DNA of 64,000 bases. Origin: Bradyrhizobium sp. 1. Lineage in GTDB: Bacteria; Pseudomonadota; Alphaproteobacteria; Rhizobiales; Xanthobacteraceae. Positions 1-8,208 of this stretch are shown one piece after another (within the stretch, counting starts at the first letter, position 1; every line of letters begins with the position of its first letter). Below the pieces are notes generated by a model. It worked only from the letters and a program-made list of their open reading frames with translations. It did not search any database and was not told the origin of the DNA. A program made the position numbers and the translations under genes. The stretch is taken from positions 296,900 to 360,899 of the forward strand of contig NZ_JADPJH010000002.1 in the NCBI RefSeq assembly GCF_023073315.1. Direction: 5' to 3'.

Positions 1-8
1 CGAAGAAA

Positions 9-1181
9 TTAGATCACCTTCCGCTGCGCCAAATTCTTCATCAGCGCGCCGATGCCGAACGTCCAGGGCTCGCATTCGTCGCTGGTGCGCATGCGGTTGA
101 CGAGCTTGCCGAGCTGCGGCGCTGCGATCGTGACGATGTCGTCGCGCTTGTGGGTGAACCCCTGCCCCGGCGCATCGCGGTCCTTGACCGGTGCGAACAT
201 CGTGCCGAGGAACAGCACAAAACCGTCGGGATATTGATGCACCTTGCCGATCGTTTGCTCGACAAGGTCAGTCGGATCACGACTGATCATGCTGATCGAG
301 GAATGGCCGTCGAGGACAAAGCCATCCGCGCCCTTCACGTTCAGGCTGATGTCGAGTTTTCGCGCGTCATCCAGCGTAAAACTGTCGTCGAACAGGCGCA
401 GCAGCGGACCGATCGCGCAGGACGCGTTGTTGTCCTTGGCCTTCGACAGCAGCAGCGCCGAGCGTCCCTCGAAATCACGCAAATTGACGTCGTTGCCGAG
501 CGCACCGCCGACGATCCTGCCGCGGCTCGACACGAACAGCACCAGCTCCGGCTCCGGATTGTTCCAGGTCGACTTCGGATGCAGCCCGGCATCCATGCCG
601 GTGCCGACCGAGGACAAGGTCGGCGCCTTGGTGAAGACCTCGGCATCAGGACCGATGCCGACTTCGAGATACTGGCTCCAGGCGTTCTGGTCGATCAGCA
701 CCTGCTTCAGATGCATCGCCTGGTCCGAGCCCGGCTTGAGCTTTGACAGATCGTCGCCGATCAGCCGCGTCACTTCCTTGCGGATCGCTTCGGCCGAGGC
801 CGGATTGCCTTTTGCGCGTTCCTCGATCACGCGCTCCAGCATTGAGATGGCGAAGGTGACGCCGGCGGCCTTCAAGGTCTGGAGATCGACCGGCGCGAGC
901 AGCCACGGCTTTTTGGAGTCACGACCATCAGGTGCCGTATTGGCCACGATCGCGTCGAGATCGCCGATGCGCTCGCCCTTGGTCGCGGCAAGCGCCTTGG
1001 CGGGACTGTCCTCTTCGCAGAGTGCGCTGACAGTCGGAAATTTGGCCGTGACGTCGAAGACGCCGTCGGCGCGCACGGCGACCACGGCCGGGCCGTTTGC
1101 CTGCGGCAGCCAGACGCGCCCGACCAGCGTCCCCTTCGTTCCATCCTCGGGGAGAAGGTCTTTGGTTGTCAGTGTCGTCAT
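9..1181 (-). CDS. fumarylacetoacetate hydrolase (FAH) family protein
   Basis: A 390-residue protein whose overall sequence, including the stretches NPEPELVLFVSSRGRIVGGA and GNDVNLRDFEGRSALLLSKA, matches the FAH superfamily. These enzymes are metal-dependent hydrolases or decarboxylases of beta-diketo or 2-oxo acids. Compact FAH enzymes are usually 220-300 residues, so this is a longer member with an N-terminal extension. The ATG at 1181 has a weak GAGGA-like ribosome site about 9 bases upstream. It is the last gene of a minus-strand series, 78 bases after the HEAT-repeat gene, so co-transcription is possible but not proven. The substrate cannot be told from sequence. Confidence 0.85.
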   Translation of the reverse strand: MTTLTTKDLLPEDGTKGTLVGRVWLPQANGPAVVAVRADGVFDVTAKFPTVSALCEEDSPAKALAATKGERIGDLDAIVANTAPDGRDSKKPWLLAPVDLQTLKAAGVTFAISMLERVIEERAKGNPASAEAIRKEVTRLIGDDLSKLKPGSDQAMHLKQVLIDQNAWSQYLEVGIGPDAEVFTKAPTLSSVGTGMDAGLHPKSTWNNPEPELVLFVSSRGRIVGGALGNDVNLRDFEGRSALLLSKAKDNNASCAIGPLLRLFDDSFTLDDARKLDISLNVKGADGFVLDGHSSISMISRDPTDLVEQTIGKVHQYPDGFVLFLGTMFAPVKDRDAPGQGFTHKRDDIVTIAAPQLGKLVNRMRTSDECEPWTFGIGALMKNLAQRKVI

Positions 1182-1259
1182 GGCCGCGTCCTCGCTGTTT
1201 CTTGGCGAAGACCAATAAACGTCTGGTCCCGGAAGTCCAGAGCGGCAGGACGCCCTCGG

Positions 1260-2237
1260 CTATGCCCCTGCCCGCGCCTTGCGGGCCGCGATCTGCTGGA
1301 GCGCCCAGCGCGCGTTCTTGCGGACATCAGGATCGGCATCGTCGGCGATTACGGCCAGGAACGCCTCGCCATCGGGATGAGCGATCTCGCCAAGCGCGGC
1401 CGCCGCCTCCTTCCGCAAATTGGCCTGGTCGTGATTGACGCAATTGCCGATCGGGCGCACTGCGCGCTCGATCTTCATCTTGCCGAGGCTGCGGATTGCT
1501 TTCAATCGCACCTGCCAGAACTCGTCGGCAAGCGAGCCGACGAGTTGGTCGGCGGCGAGCGAACCATTGACGTTGAGGCCGAGCGTTTCCGCGGCCATCT
1601 CGCGGACCATCCAGTCGCTATCCTTCAGAGCGCGCGTGATCGTCTCGGCCGCCGGCTTCAGGTGCGAGAACGCCAGCGCGCTCACGGCAGCGCGGCGCAC
1701 ATGGGCGTCGGGATCGTTGATCAACGCGGTCAGCGCGGGGATGGATTCTTCCAGCTTGAGGAAGCCGATCACGCCGATCGCCTGCACGCGGACGGCGGCA
1801 TCGGAGTCCTGGAGCGCTTCCAGTGCCGGCTTCAGCGTGTCCTTGCAGCGCAGCTCCTTGAGCGCGCGCAGTGCGCCCATGCGGACGAAGGCGTGGGCGT
1901 GTTTGACCAGCGGCAGAACGATCTCGGCACAGGCGGGATCCTTGAACTCGGCCATGCTGTCGGCCGCGGCAGATGCGACGATCCTTTCAGGATCGACCAG
2001 CAACTTCACCAGCGCGCTCGCCGCGTCCGGCCCATCGAACTCGCCGAGCGCCATCGCGACCTGCTGGCGCACGCCGGCATCGGGATCGGCAACCATGTTG
2101 GCGAGATGGGCGACGGCAGCGGGATCGCCGGAATGGCCGAGCGCGATGATGGCAACGCGGCGCTCGCCGGGATCGGCGGCCTGGAGCCGCTCGTCGGCGT
2201 CTTCGAGATCGTCGTAGGATTCGAACGGGCTCGACAT
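1260..2237 (-). CDS. HEAT-repeat protein (PBS-lyase-like repeats)
   Basis: A 325-residue protein made almost entirely of about 30-residue helical repeats with the signature DPDxxVRxxAxxALG, for example around DPDAGVRQQVAMALGEF and DPDAHVRRAAVSALAF. Such repeats form a solenoid used for protein-protein contacts, and in PBS-lyase relatives for cofactor chaperoning. No catalytic motif is visible. The start is taken as the ATG at 2237; an upstream extension would run into the ferredoxin gene. The gap to that gene is only 2 bases, so the two are surely translated from one message. By context it is a scaffold or assembly factor for the neighbouring flavoprotein-ferredoxin pair; that role is inferred. 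Confidence 0.85.
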   Translation of the reverse strand: MSSPFESYDDLEDADERLQAADPGERRVAIIALGHSGDPAAVAHLANMVADPDAGVRQQVAMALGEFDGPDAASALVKLLVDPERIVASAAADSMAEFKDPACAEIVLPLVKHAHAFVRMGALRALKELRCKDTLKPALEALQDSDAAVRVQAIGVIGFLKLEESIPALTALINDPDAHVRRAAVSALAFSHLKPAAETITRALKDSDWMVREMAAETLGLNVNGSLAADQLVGSLADEFWQVRLKAIRSLGKMKIERAVRPIGNCVNHDQANLRKEAAAALGEIAHPDGEAFLAVIADDADPDVRKNARWALQQIAARKARAGA

Positions 2238-2239
2238 GA

Positions 2240-2473
2240 TCACCTCAAGAGATAGGGAATGTTGACGGTGACGGCGCCGGTCGGGCAATCGGCTTCGCAG
2301 GGCATGCAGTACCAGCACTCGTCATAGGCCATGTAGGCCTTGTTGGTCATGTCGCTGATGCGCAGCACGTCGAGCGGACAGACGTCGACGCAGACGGTGC
2401 AGCCCTTGTCGGCGATGCATTTGGCGTCGTCAACGACCACCGGAACCGATGTCTGATAGGACGCGAGAGGCAT
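2240..2473 (-). CDS. two-cluster 4Fe-4S ferredoxin, AprB-like
   Basis: A 77-residue protein with two [4Fe-4S] cysteine sets: C-x5-C-x2-C-x3-CP (CIADKGCTVCVDVCP) and C-x2-C-x2-C-x3-CP (CWYCMPCEADCP). The arrangement and the NKAYMAYDECWYC stretch resemble the N-terminal ferredoxin part of adenylylsulfate reductase subunit B, but the long AprB C-terminal tail is missing. It lies directly between the AprA-like flavoprotein (29-base gap) and the HEAT-repeat gene, so it is the likely electron-carrying partner of the flavoprotein. The start at 2473 follows a purine-rich GGAGA ribosome site. Family assignment is firm; the AprB comparison is from memory of motif layout. Confidence 0.9.
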   Translation of the reverse strand: MPLASYQTSVPVVVDDAKCIADKGCTVCVDVCPLDVLRISDMTNKAYMAYDECWYCMPCEADCPTGAVTVNIPYLLR

Positions 2474-2502
2474 TTGATGTCTCCTGTTGCTTGTACGGTG
2501 GA

Positions 2503-4245
2503 TCACGCGGTGGCGCGGATGCGCTGCTTGTCGTAGAGGTCCTTCTCGTCGTCGGCGATCGGCACGACGTAAGGCTCGACCGCGCGCTTCTCGCTGGTCA
2601 TCTTGCCGTCCTGCTTGGAGAGCAGCGTGTGGCAGAACCAATTCTCGTTGTCCTTCTCCGGGAAATCCGTGCGCCAGTGATAAAGGCCCCAACGGCTCTC
2701 CTCGCGGTAGAGCGAGGCATGCACGGCCATGTCGGCGCAGTCCATGATCGACTGCACTTCGAGCGCGCGGAGCAGCTCGTGCGCGTTGCGGGCGATCATG
2801 TGTTCCTGCATGTCCTGCCGCGCTTCGGCAAGGCGGCGCATGCCGAGCTCGTATTTGCGCGTGACTTTTGGCGGCTGGAGATAATCGTTGACGAGGCGGC
2901 GGGTCTTGTACTCGACCTGGTTCGGCGGAATGCCGTCCTCGCGCTTGGTCGGCGCCATCACGCGGTCGCGCTCCACCGCGACATCGGCCGCATCGAACTC
3001 CGCAAAATCGTGATTGTCGGCGAATTCCATCGCGTCGACGCCGGCAACCGCGCCGTTGGTGAAGGCGCCCAGCATGTAATTGTGCGGCACGCTCGCCATG
3101 TCGCCGGCGGCGTACAGGCCGGGCACGGTGGTGCGGGCATTGTCGTCGACGAAGACGCCGGAGGCGCTGTGGCCGGAGCAGAAGCCGATCTCCGAGATAT
3201 GCATCTCGATCGATTCTTTGCGGTAGTCGACCCCACGCCCCTGCTGGAACAGGCCGCGGGTGGGACGCTCCACCTTGTGCAGCGTCGTTTCGATTTCTTC
3301 GATGGTGTTCGGATGCAGATGCTTGAGCTGGAGGAACACCGGGCCCTTGCCTGAGAGAAGCTCGTTGTAAAACTCCAGCATCATCTGGCCGGACCAGTAG
3401 TCGCATTCGATGAAGCGCGAGCCCTCGTTGTTGGCAGTGAAGGCGCCGAAGGGACCGGCGACATAGGCGCAGGCCGGGCCGTTATAGTCCTTGATCAGCG
3501 GATTGATCTGGTAGCATTCGAGGTTCGCGAGCGCCGCGCCGGCGTGATAGGCCATCGCATAGCCGTCGCCGGAATTGGCGGCGTTCTCGTAGGTGCCGAA
3601 CATGTAGCCGGAGGTCGGCAGGCCGAGCCGGCCGGCGGCACCCATGCACAGGATAACGGCCTTGGCCTTGATCACCAGCATTTCGGCGGTGCGGGTGTTG
3701 ACCGAGATCGCGCCGGCGATGCGGCCGTCGGCGGATTTGAGCAGCCGCGTCGCCATGTAGCGGTTCGAGATCAGGATGCGGGCGCGGCGGAGCTGGCGAT
3801 ACAGCGCCTTCTTCACGGTCTCGCCGTTCGGCATCGGCAGAACGTAACTGCCGATATGATGCACCTTCTTGACCGCGTAGTCGCCGTTCTCGTTCTTCAG
3901 GAAGCGAATGCCGAAACTGTCGAGCTCCTCGACGATCTTGTAACAATTCTGCGCGTATTTATAGACCGCCTTCTGGTCGACGATGCCGTCATTGGCGATG
4001 GTGATTTCCTTGGTGTACTGCTCCGGCGTCGCATAGCCGGGGATGACGGCGTTGTTCAGCCCATCCATGCCCATCGAGATCGCGCCGGAGCGCTTGACGT
4101 TGGCCTTTTCGAGCAGGACGACGTTGGCCTTCGGGTTCTTCAGTTTTGCTTTCAGCGCCGCCATCGGGCCGGCGGTGCCGCCGCCGATCACCAGCACGTC
4201 GCAGGAAACCTCCGAAAGTCCGTCGACGATCTGATCTAGTGCCAT
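2503..4245 (-). CDS. AprA/fumarate reductase-type FAD flavoprotein subunit
   Basis: A 580-residue flavoprotein. The N-terminus has the Rossmann dinucleotide site CDVLVIGGGTAGPMAALKA, followed by VVLLEKANVKRSGAISMG, a region shared by succinate dehydrogenase, fumarate reductase and especially AprA-type subunits. The C-terminal FAD contact GLYAAGDMA and the helical C-terminal domain are present. The chosen ATG at 4245 has AGGAG seven bases upstream; an in-frame extension to 4320 would overlap the upstream promoter element. It is followed by an AprB-like ferredoxin and preceded by ferredoxin-NADP reductase, so electrons may run from NADPH to this flavin. No AprA active-site residue could be verified, so the substrate is unknown. 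Fumarate reductase is less likely because no membrane anchor or 2Fe-2S subunit is nearby. Confidence 0.85.
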   Translation of the reverse strand: MALDQIVDGLSEVSCDVLVIGGGTAGPMAALKAKLKNPKANVVLLEKANVKRSGAISMGMDGLNNAVIPGYATPEQYTKEITIANDGIVDQKAVYKYAQNCYKIVEELDSFGIRFLKNENGDYAVKKVHHIGSYVLPMPNGETVKKALYRQLRRARILISNRYMATRLLKSADGRIAGAISVNTRTAEMLVIKAKAVILCMGAAGRLGLPTSGYMFGTYENAANSGDGYAMAYHAGAALANLECYQINPLIKDYNGPACAYVAGPFGAFTANNEGSRFIECDYWSGQMMLEFYNELLSGKGPVFLQLKHLHPNTIEEIETTLHKVERPTRGLFQQGRGVDYRKESIEMHISEIGFCSGHSASGVFVDDNARTTVPGLYAAGDMASVPHNYMLGAFTNGAVAGVDAMEFADNHDFAEFDAADVAVERDRVMAPTKREDGIPPNQVEYKTRRLVNDYLQPPKVTRKYELGMRRLAEARQDMQEHMIARNAHELLRALEVQSIMDCADMAVHASLYREESRWGLYHWRTDFPEKDNENWFCHTLLSKQDGKMTSEKRAVEPYVVPIADDEKDLYDKQRIRATA

Positions 4246-4306
4246 CGCTTGCTCCTGGTCCGCCGAAAGGTCCGGCGCCTTTGCATCAGATTTGTTCAGG
4301 TGACGT

Positions 4307-4335
4307 CCCGGCGATAGCAATTAGTTGTCGCCGGG
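4307..4335. promoter_or_regulatory. inverted repeat enclosing ATTAGTT element (site 1)
   Basis: The arms CCCGGCGA (4307-4314) and TCGCCGGG (4328-4335) are perfect complements around a 13-base loop. The loop carries GCAATTAGTTG (4317-4327), the core of an element that recurs at 5200, 5264 and 6690. It sits in the 103-base gap between the ferredoxin-NADP reductase stop and the AprA-like start, about 70-85 bases upstream of the latter. It may be a Crp/Fnr-family operator, a weak terminator for the upstream gene, or both. There is no T-tract, which argues against a standard terminator. Confidence 0.45.
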
Positions 4336-4348
4336 CAGCGATTTGGCC

Positions 4349-5122
4349 TCAGCGCTCGACAAAAGCCTTTTCGATGACGAAATGGCCGGGCTGGCTGTGA
4401 TTGCCCTCGACAAAGCCGCGCGCGGAGAACATCGCGGGGAGTTCCTCCAGCATCGCCGGGCTGCCACACAGCATGATGCGGTCCGTCTCGATATCGAGGC
4501 CTGTTAGCCCGATATCGTCGAACATCTGGTTGGAGGCGATCAGATCGGTGATGCGACCACGATTTTTGAAGGGCTCGCGGGTGACGGTCGGGTAATAGAC
4601 GAGCTTGTCGCGGATCAGGGGACCGAAGAATTCGTGATTGCGCAGGCCGTCGACGAGGTGCTCGCCATAAGCGAGCTCGGAGACCTGGCGGCAGCCATGG
4701 GCGAGCACGATGGTCTCGTAATTCTCGTAGACGTCGGGGTCCTTGATCAGGCTGGCGAACGGCGCGAGCCCCGTGCCGGTCGAGAGCAGCAGCAGGCGTT
4801 TGCCCGGAATGAGATTACCGGTGATCAGCGTGCCCGTCGCCTTGCGGCCGACCAGGATGATGTCGCCTTCCCTGATCTTCTGGAGCCGCGAGGTCAGCGG
4901 ACCGTCCTGCACCTTGATCGAAAAGAACTCCAGCTCTTCCTCATGATTGGCGCTGGCCATGCTATAGGCCCGCATCAACGGCTTGCCCTCGACCTCAAGC
5001 CCGATCATCGCGAACTGGCCGTTCTGGAAGCGAAAGCCGGGATCGCGCGTCGCGGTGAAGCTGAACAAGGAATCGGTCCAGTGCCTGACCGACAAAACCG
5101 TTTCCTTTTGAAATGCGCTCAT
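4349..5122 (-). CDS. fpr: ferredoxin--NADP+ reductase
   Basis: A 257-residue two-domain FAD/NADP(H) reductase. It shows the FAD-binding RAYSMAS motif, the flavin-stacking region after DGPLTSRL, the NADP(H) motif STGTGLAPFAS, and the CGSPAML segment near the end. The C-terminus, KAFVER, lacks the plant-type terminal tyrosine, as in alphaproteobacterial Fpr enzymes. The start at 5122 follows AAGGAGAG; an upstream in-frame ATG at 5179 has no such site. It exchanges electrons between NADPH and ferredoxin or flavodoxin. Being the first gene ahead of the AprA-like flavoprotein and AprB-like ferredoxin, it is the likely electron entry point of that module. Confidence 0.93.
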   Translation of the reverse strand: MSAFQKETVLSVRHWTDSLFSFTATRDPGFRFQNGQFAMIGLEVEGKPLMRAYSMASANHEEELEFFSIKVQDGPLTSRLQKIREGDIILVGRKATGTLITGNLIPGKRLLLLSTGTGLAPFASLIKDPDVYENYETIVLAHGCRQVSELAYGEHLVDGLRNHEFFGPLIRDKLVYYPTVTREPFKNRGRITDLIASNQMFDDIGLTGLDIETDRIMLCGSPAMLEELPAMFSARGFVEGNHSQPGHFVIEKAFVER

Positions 5123-5199
5123 GGTCTCTCCTTGGCCCTCGATGACGCACAAGGTTTCGGAGAGAGGAGAGTCCGGCAATTCGGAAGTGAAATTCCCGG

Positions 5200-5211
5200 T
5201 CGATTAGTTTC
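5200..5211. promoter_or_regulatory. ATTAGTT element, site 2
   Basis: TCGATTAGTTTC lies in the divergent 200-base region between the ferredoxin-NADP reductase gene and the DUF971 gene, about 80 bases upstream of the reductase start. It matches the other three copies at 8 or more of 12 positions. Proposed target of the Crp/Fnr-family protein encoded at 5848-6621. Confidence 0.4.
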
Positions 5212-5263
5212 ACATTTCGCGGGCGGTGATGGAAGAGCAGGCAGTGCTGCCGCGTCCACGCTG

Positions 5264-5275
5264 GCAATTAGTTGC
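5264..5275. promoter_or_regulatory. ATTAGTT element, site 3 (perfect dyad)
   Basis: GCAATTAGTTGC has inverted arms GCAA and TTGC around a 4-base centre, the geometry of Crp/Fnr-family operators (two half-sites, N4 spacer). It lies 48 bases upstream of the DUF971 start at 5323, a typical activator distance. It is the most symmetrical of the four copies. Confidence 0.45.
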
Positions 5276-5322
5276 TATTCGTGCGCGCCCGCGACGGCGT
5301 AGAAAGAAATCGGAGGTTCGTC

Positions 5323-5625
5323 ATGACCATGACCCTGGTGGCGCCGACCGTGGCCGAATATGAGACAAGCACCGATCTCGCGGCGCTCCTCGTGCGCACC
5401 ACCGAGGGCGACGCGCTGAGCGTGCCCGCGGAACAACTCCGTCTCTCCTGTAAATGCGCCCACTGCACGCGCGCCCGCTTCGACGGCCGCTTCCCTGAAG
5501 CGTTTCCCGGCATCGCGATCACGGAGATCGGCGATCTCGGCTATGGGCTGAACATCTCGTTTTCGGATGGGCATAACCGGGGGATTTACCCGAAGCCGTA
5601 TCTGTTGAGCTTGGCGGGGCGCTAG
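5323..5625 (+). CDS. DUF971 domain protein
   Basis: A 100-residue protein with the DUF971 pattern: LRLSCKCAHCTRARFDGRFP, with a C-x-C-x2-C cysteine group, then GIAITEIGDLGYGLNISFSDGH and a YPKPYLLSL end. This domain is found alone, at the N-terminus of gamma-butyrobetaine hydroxylase, and attached to some Fe-S carrier ATPases, where it probably binds metal. The start at 5323 has GGAGG six bases upstream; an in-frame GTG/TTG-type extension would consume the promoter element. It is the first plus-strand gene of the redox/transport region, and a role in Fe-S handling for the divergent operon is plausible but inferred. Confidence 0.85.
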   Translation: MTMTLVAPTVAEYETSTDLAALLVRTTEGDALSVPAEQLRLSCKCAHCTRARFDGRFPEAFPGIAITEIGDLGYGLNISFSDGHNRGIYPKPYLLSLAGR

Positions 5626-5650
5626 GCCTCAATCTCCCTGCACACTCCGC

Positions 5651-5770
5651 TGTCATTCCCCGCGCAGGCGGGAATCCAGTACGCCGTGGCCTCCCCGTAT
5701 CCCATTGACGTCTCTGGAATACTGGATCGCCCGCCCCAGCGCGCAAGTGCGCGCAAGACGGGCGATGACA
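5651..5770. repeat. palindromic intergenic repeat, Bradyrhizobium type
   Basis: The ends TGTCAT (5651-5656) and ATGACA (5765-5770) are complementary, as are inner blocks such as ATCCAGTA near 5674 and TACTGGAT near 5720, so the whole 120 bases can fold into one imperfect hairpin. Similar GCGGGAATCCAGTA-type elements are widespread between genes in Bradyrhizobium. It separates the DUF971 gene from the Crp-family gene. Confidence 0.65.
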
Positions 5771-5847
5771 CCGCGTGAGCGGCCCGCCCCCATCTGGCAC
5801 GGACATTGCTCCTCTTTAGAACGATTTGAACGTTCCGGAGGCAGACG

Positions 5848-6621
5848 ATGTTGCAGGCGGCGAATGCGGTTCGCGGGGCGGTTCCCCCGGCAGTCCGGCC
5901 TGCCGGCAGCTCCTCGCTGCTGCTTACCGAAAACCAGCAATGGATCGGCGGACCGCCACCGCTGATGGACAAGCTCACGGCGCGCGAGCGGGAGTTGGTG
6001 CTGAAGCAGGGCCGGCGAAAAGTGCTCAATCGCGGCCAGACGCTGTTCAGCCAGGGCGGCAAGCATGACGGTATCTGGCTGATCGAGAGCGGCCGCATTC
6101 GCGTGTTCTACACCTCGCCGCTCGGGCGCGAGATCACGCTGGCCTACTGGCATGTCGGCAATTTCGTCGGCGGACCCGAAGTGTTCGAGGGCACCGTGCA
6201 TCAATGGTCCGGCGTCGCATCCAGCAATTGCAGCGTGGTGCACCTGCCCGGCAAGGAGCTGCGATCGCTTGCCGTGGAGATCCCCAACCTCGCGATCGGC
6301 CTGATCGAGGGCCTGACCTTCAAGGGCAAATGCTACTCGGCACTGGCCCAGATGCTGGGAACGCGCTCGATCACGCAGCGCCTCGCGCACCTCCTGCTGC
6401 ACCTGGTCGATCTCTATGGTGTCGAAGACGCCGACGGCCGCGTGATCGCAGCCGCCTTCACTCATGCCGACATCGCCCACATGGTCGGCGCGACCCGGCA
6501 ATGGGTCACGATCAGCCTGAAGCGCATGCAGGAGAAGGGGATCGTCGTCACTAAACGCTCGCAAATCGTGGTGTGCCGGACCGACGTGCTGGAGGAGATG
6601 CGCGGTCAGGGCGCCGACTAG
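5848..6621 (+). CDS. Crp/Fnr family transcriptional regulator
   Basis: A 257-residue regulator with a cyclic-nucleotide-binding-like beta roll (about residues 50-150; GRIRVFYTSPLGREITLAYWHVG) and a C-terminal winged helix-turn-helix (FTHADIAHMVGATRQWVTISL). The N-terminus has no cysteine cluster, so it is not an oxygen-sensing [4Fe-4S] FNR. The recognition helix TRQWVTI lacks the E-xx-SR pattern of FNR and CRP, which fits a non-standard target site. The start at 5848 follows GGAGG. It lies between the DUF971 gene and the ABC importer, and four ATTAGTT elements in the surrounding promoters are its most likely operators. The effector is unknown. Confidence 0.92.
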   Translation: MLQAANAVRGAVPPAVRPAGSSSLLLTENQQWIGGPPPLMDKLTARERELVLKQGRRKVLNRGQTLFSQGGKHDGIWLIESGRIRVFYTSPLGREITLAYWHVGNFVGGPEVFEGTVHQWSGVASSNCSVVHLPGKELRSLAVEIPNLAIGLIEGLTFKGKCYSALAQMLGTRSITQRLAHLLLHLVDLYGVEDADGRVIAAAFTHADIAHMVGATRQWVTISLKRMQEKGIVVTKRSQIVVCRTDVLEEMRGQGAD

Positions 6622-6689
6622 GCGTGGTGCACAGGCAAGCGGCTTTATAGTGCAGGACTGCCCAAGGAGTATGCAATCAGCTTTTCCCG

Positions 6690-6701
6690 GCAACTAATCG
6701 A
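6690..6701. promoter_or_regulatory. ATTAGTT element, site 4
   Basis: On the minus strand this reads TCGATTAGTTGC, a near-identical copy of sites 1-3. It lies 86 bases upstream of the binding-protein start at 6787, in the gap after the Crp-family gene. Proposed operator for the ABC importer promoter. Confidence 0.42.
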
Positions 6702-6786
6702 CTGCGGCACTCATTCCGGATTTGCCCTGCCGGTGCCCTCACCCAATCATGGCAACCACAGCACATCCAACCGAATGAGGATGAGA

Positions 6787-8208
6787 ATGGTCCGCCATCT
6801 TCCCACGCTCTCGATCGCGATGTCGGTGACATCGCTGGCGCTAATCCTCGCGCAGCCGGCCTCGGCGGAAACCGTCACCCTCGGCATCGGGACGCAGGAC
6901 ACCACCACCAACACGGTGACCGCCGGCGTCGTCATCCGCCAGCTCCATCTCCTCGAAAAATATCTGCCGAAGGACGGCAAATATTCCAACATCAAGTTCG
7001 AGCTGGAGTGGCAGAACTTCACGTCCGGTCCGCCCGTTACCAATGCGATGATGGCGAACAAGCTGCAGATCGGCATGATGGGCGACTACCCGCTGATCGT
7101 GAACGGCTTCACTTTCGACAGCAACCCCGAGAGCAAGAGCCGGCTGATCGGCATCGCCGCCTATAGCCTGTCCGGCTCCGGCAACGGCATCGTCGTTCAC
7201 AAGGATTCGCCCTATTACGATCTCGCCGATCTCAAGGGCAAACTCGTCAGCGTGCCCTTCGGCTCCGCCGCGCACGGCATGGTGCTGAAAGCGATGCAGG
7301 ACCGCGGCTACACGGCTGATTTCTTCCAGCTCGTCAGCCAGAGCCCGGAGGTCGGCTCGACCAACCTTCAGGAAAAGAAGATCGACGCGCATGCCGACTT
7401 CGTTCCTTTCGCCGAGCTGCTGCCGTTCCGCGGCTTCGCGCGGAAGATCTTTGACGGCGTCGAGACCAATCTGCCGACATTCCACGGCATCGTGGTCCGC
7501 ACCGACTTCGCCGAGAAATATCCGGAGGTCGTCGTCGCCTATTTCAAGGCGTTGATCGCCGCCAACCAGTGGCTGCGTGACGATCCGAAACTTGCGGCCG
7601 AAAAAATCCAGGAATGGACCGGCATCAACAAGGAGGTCGTCTACATCTTCCTGGGCCCGAGCGGCAACATGACGACCGATCCCACGGTCAAGCCGGCGCT
7701 GATCGATGCGGCCGCAACCGACGTCAAGGTGCTGCAAAACCTCGGCCGCATGAAGGAGTTCGATCCCAAGAAGTGGGTCGACGACAGCTACATCCGCAAG
7801 GCCTATGCCGAGATGAAGCTCGACTATGACGCGCAGCTCGCGAGCACGAAAAATTACGAGATCTCCGGCGAGGATTCATTCTGCAAGAAGCCGATCACCG
7901 ATCCGCGCAAGGCCGGCGAAGTCTGGGTGGATGCTTCGGGCATCATGCCGTTCTCGTCGGCCAGTTGCACGCTGGGCGCCTATGCCGACTTCAAGGCCAA
8001 GGGCAAGAAGATCAACGTCGCCTACGTCTTCGATACCATTCGCGGCATCAAGCTATTCGCCGACCAGGCCTTCTATGCGGTCGGCAATAGCGAAGTCGCA
8101 CCGTTCCTGCTCAAGAAGGACGCAGAGGCTTATGCTGCCAAGATCAGCGGCAAAGTGCTCGGCTTCGACGACGCGGTGAAGGCGGCGGTCGGCGGAGGCA
8201 AGACGTGA
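6787..8208 (+). CDS. ABC importer binding protein (NrtA/SsuA type) fused to NosL-like domain
   Basis: A 473-residue secreted protein. Residues 1 to about 26 form a signal peptide ending QPASA. The next 330 residues follow the nitrate/sulfonate/taurine-type binding protein fold (VTLGIGTQDTTTNTVTAGVV; MMGDYPLIVNG; LVSVPFGSAAHGMVLKAM). The final part, from about residue 380, reads like NosL: DQAFYAVGNSEVAPFLLKK then DAEAYAAKISGKVLGFDDAV, which is the NosL C-terminal pattern. Cysteines at 366 and 394 precede it. NosL binds copper for nitrous oxide reductase maturation. The start at 6787 is preferred over ATGs at 6733, 6775 and 6781 because of the TGAGG six bases before it and the clean signal peptide. 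It overlaps the permease gene by 4 bases. Confidence 0.88.
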   Translation: MVRHLPTLSIAMSVTSLALILAQPASAETVTLGIGTQDTTTNTVTAGVVIRQLHLLEKYLPKDGKYSNIKFELEWQNFTSGPPVTNAMMANKLQIGMMGDYPLIVNGFTFDSNPESKSRLIGIAAYSLSGSGNGIVVHKDSPYYDLADLKGKLVSVPFGSAAHGMVLKAMQDRGYTADFFQLVSQSPEVGSTNLQEKKIDAHADFVPFAELLPFRGFARKIFDGVETNLPTFHGIVVRTDFAEKYPEVVVAYFKALIAANQWLRDDPKLAAEKIQEWTGINKEVVYIFLGPSGNMTTDPTVKPALIDAAATDVKVLQNLGRMKEFDPKKWVDDSYIRKAYAEMKLDYDAQLASTKNYEISGEDSFCKKPITDPRKAGEVWVDASGIMPFSSASCTLGAYADFKAKGKKINVAYVFDTIRGIKLFADQAFYAVGNSEVAPFLLKKDAEAYAAKISGKVLGFDDAVKAAVGGGKT

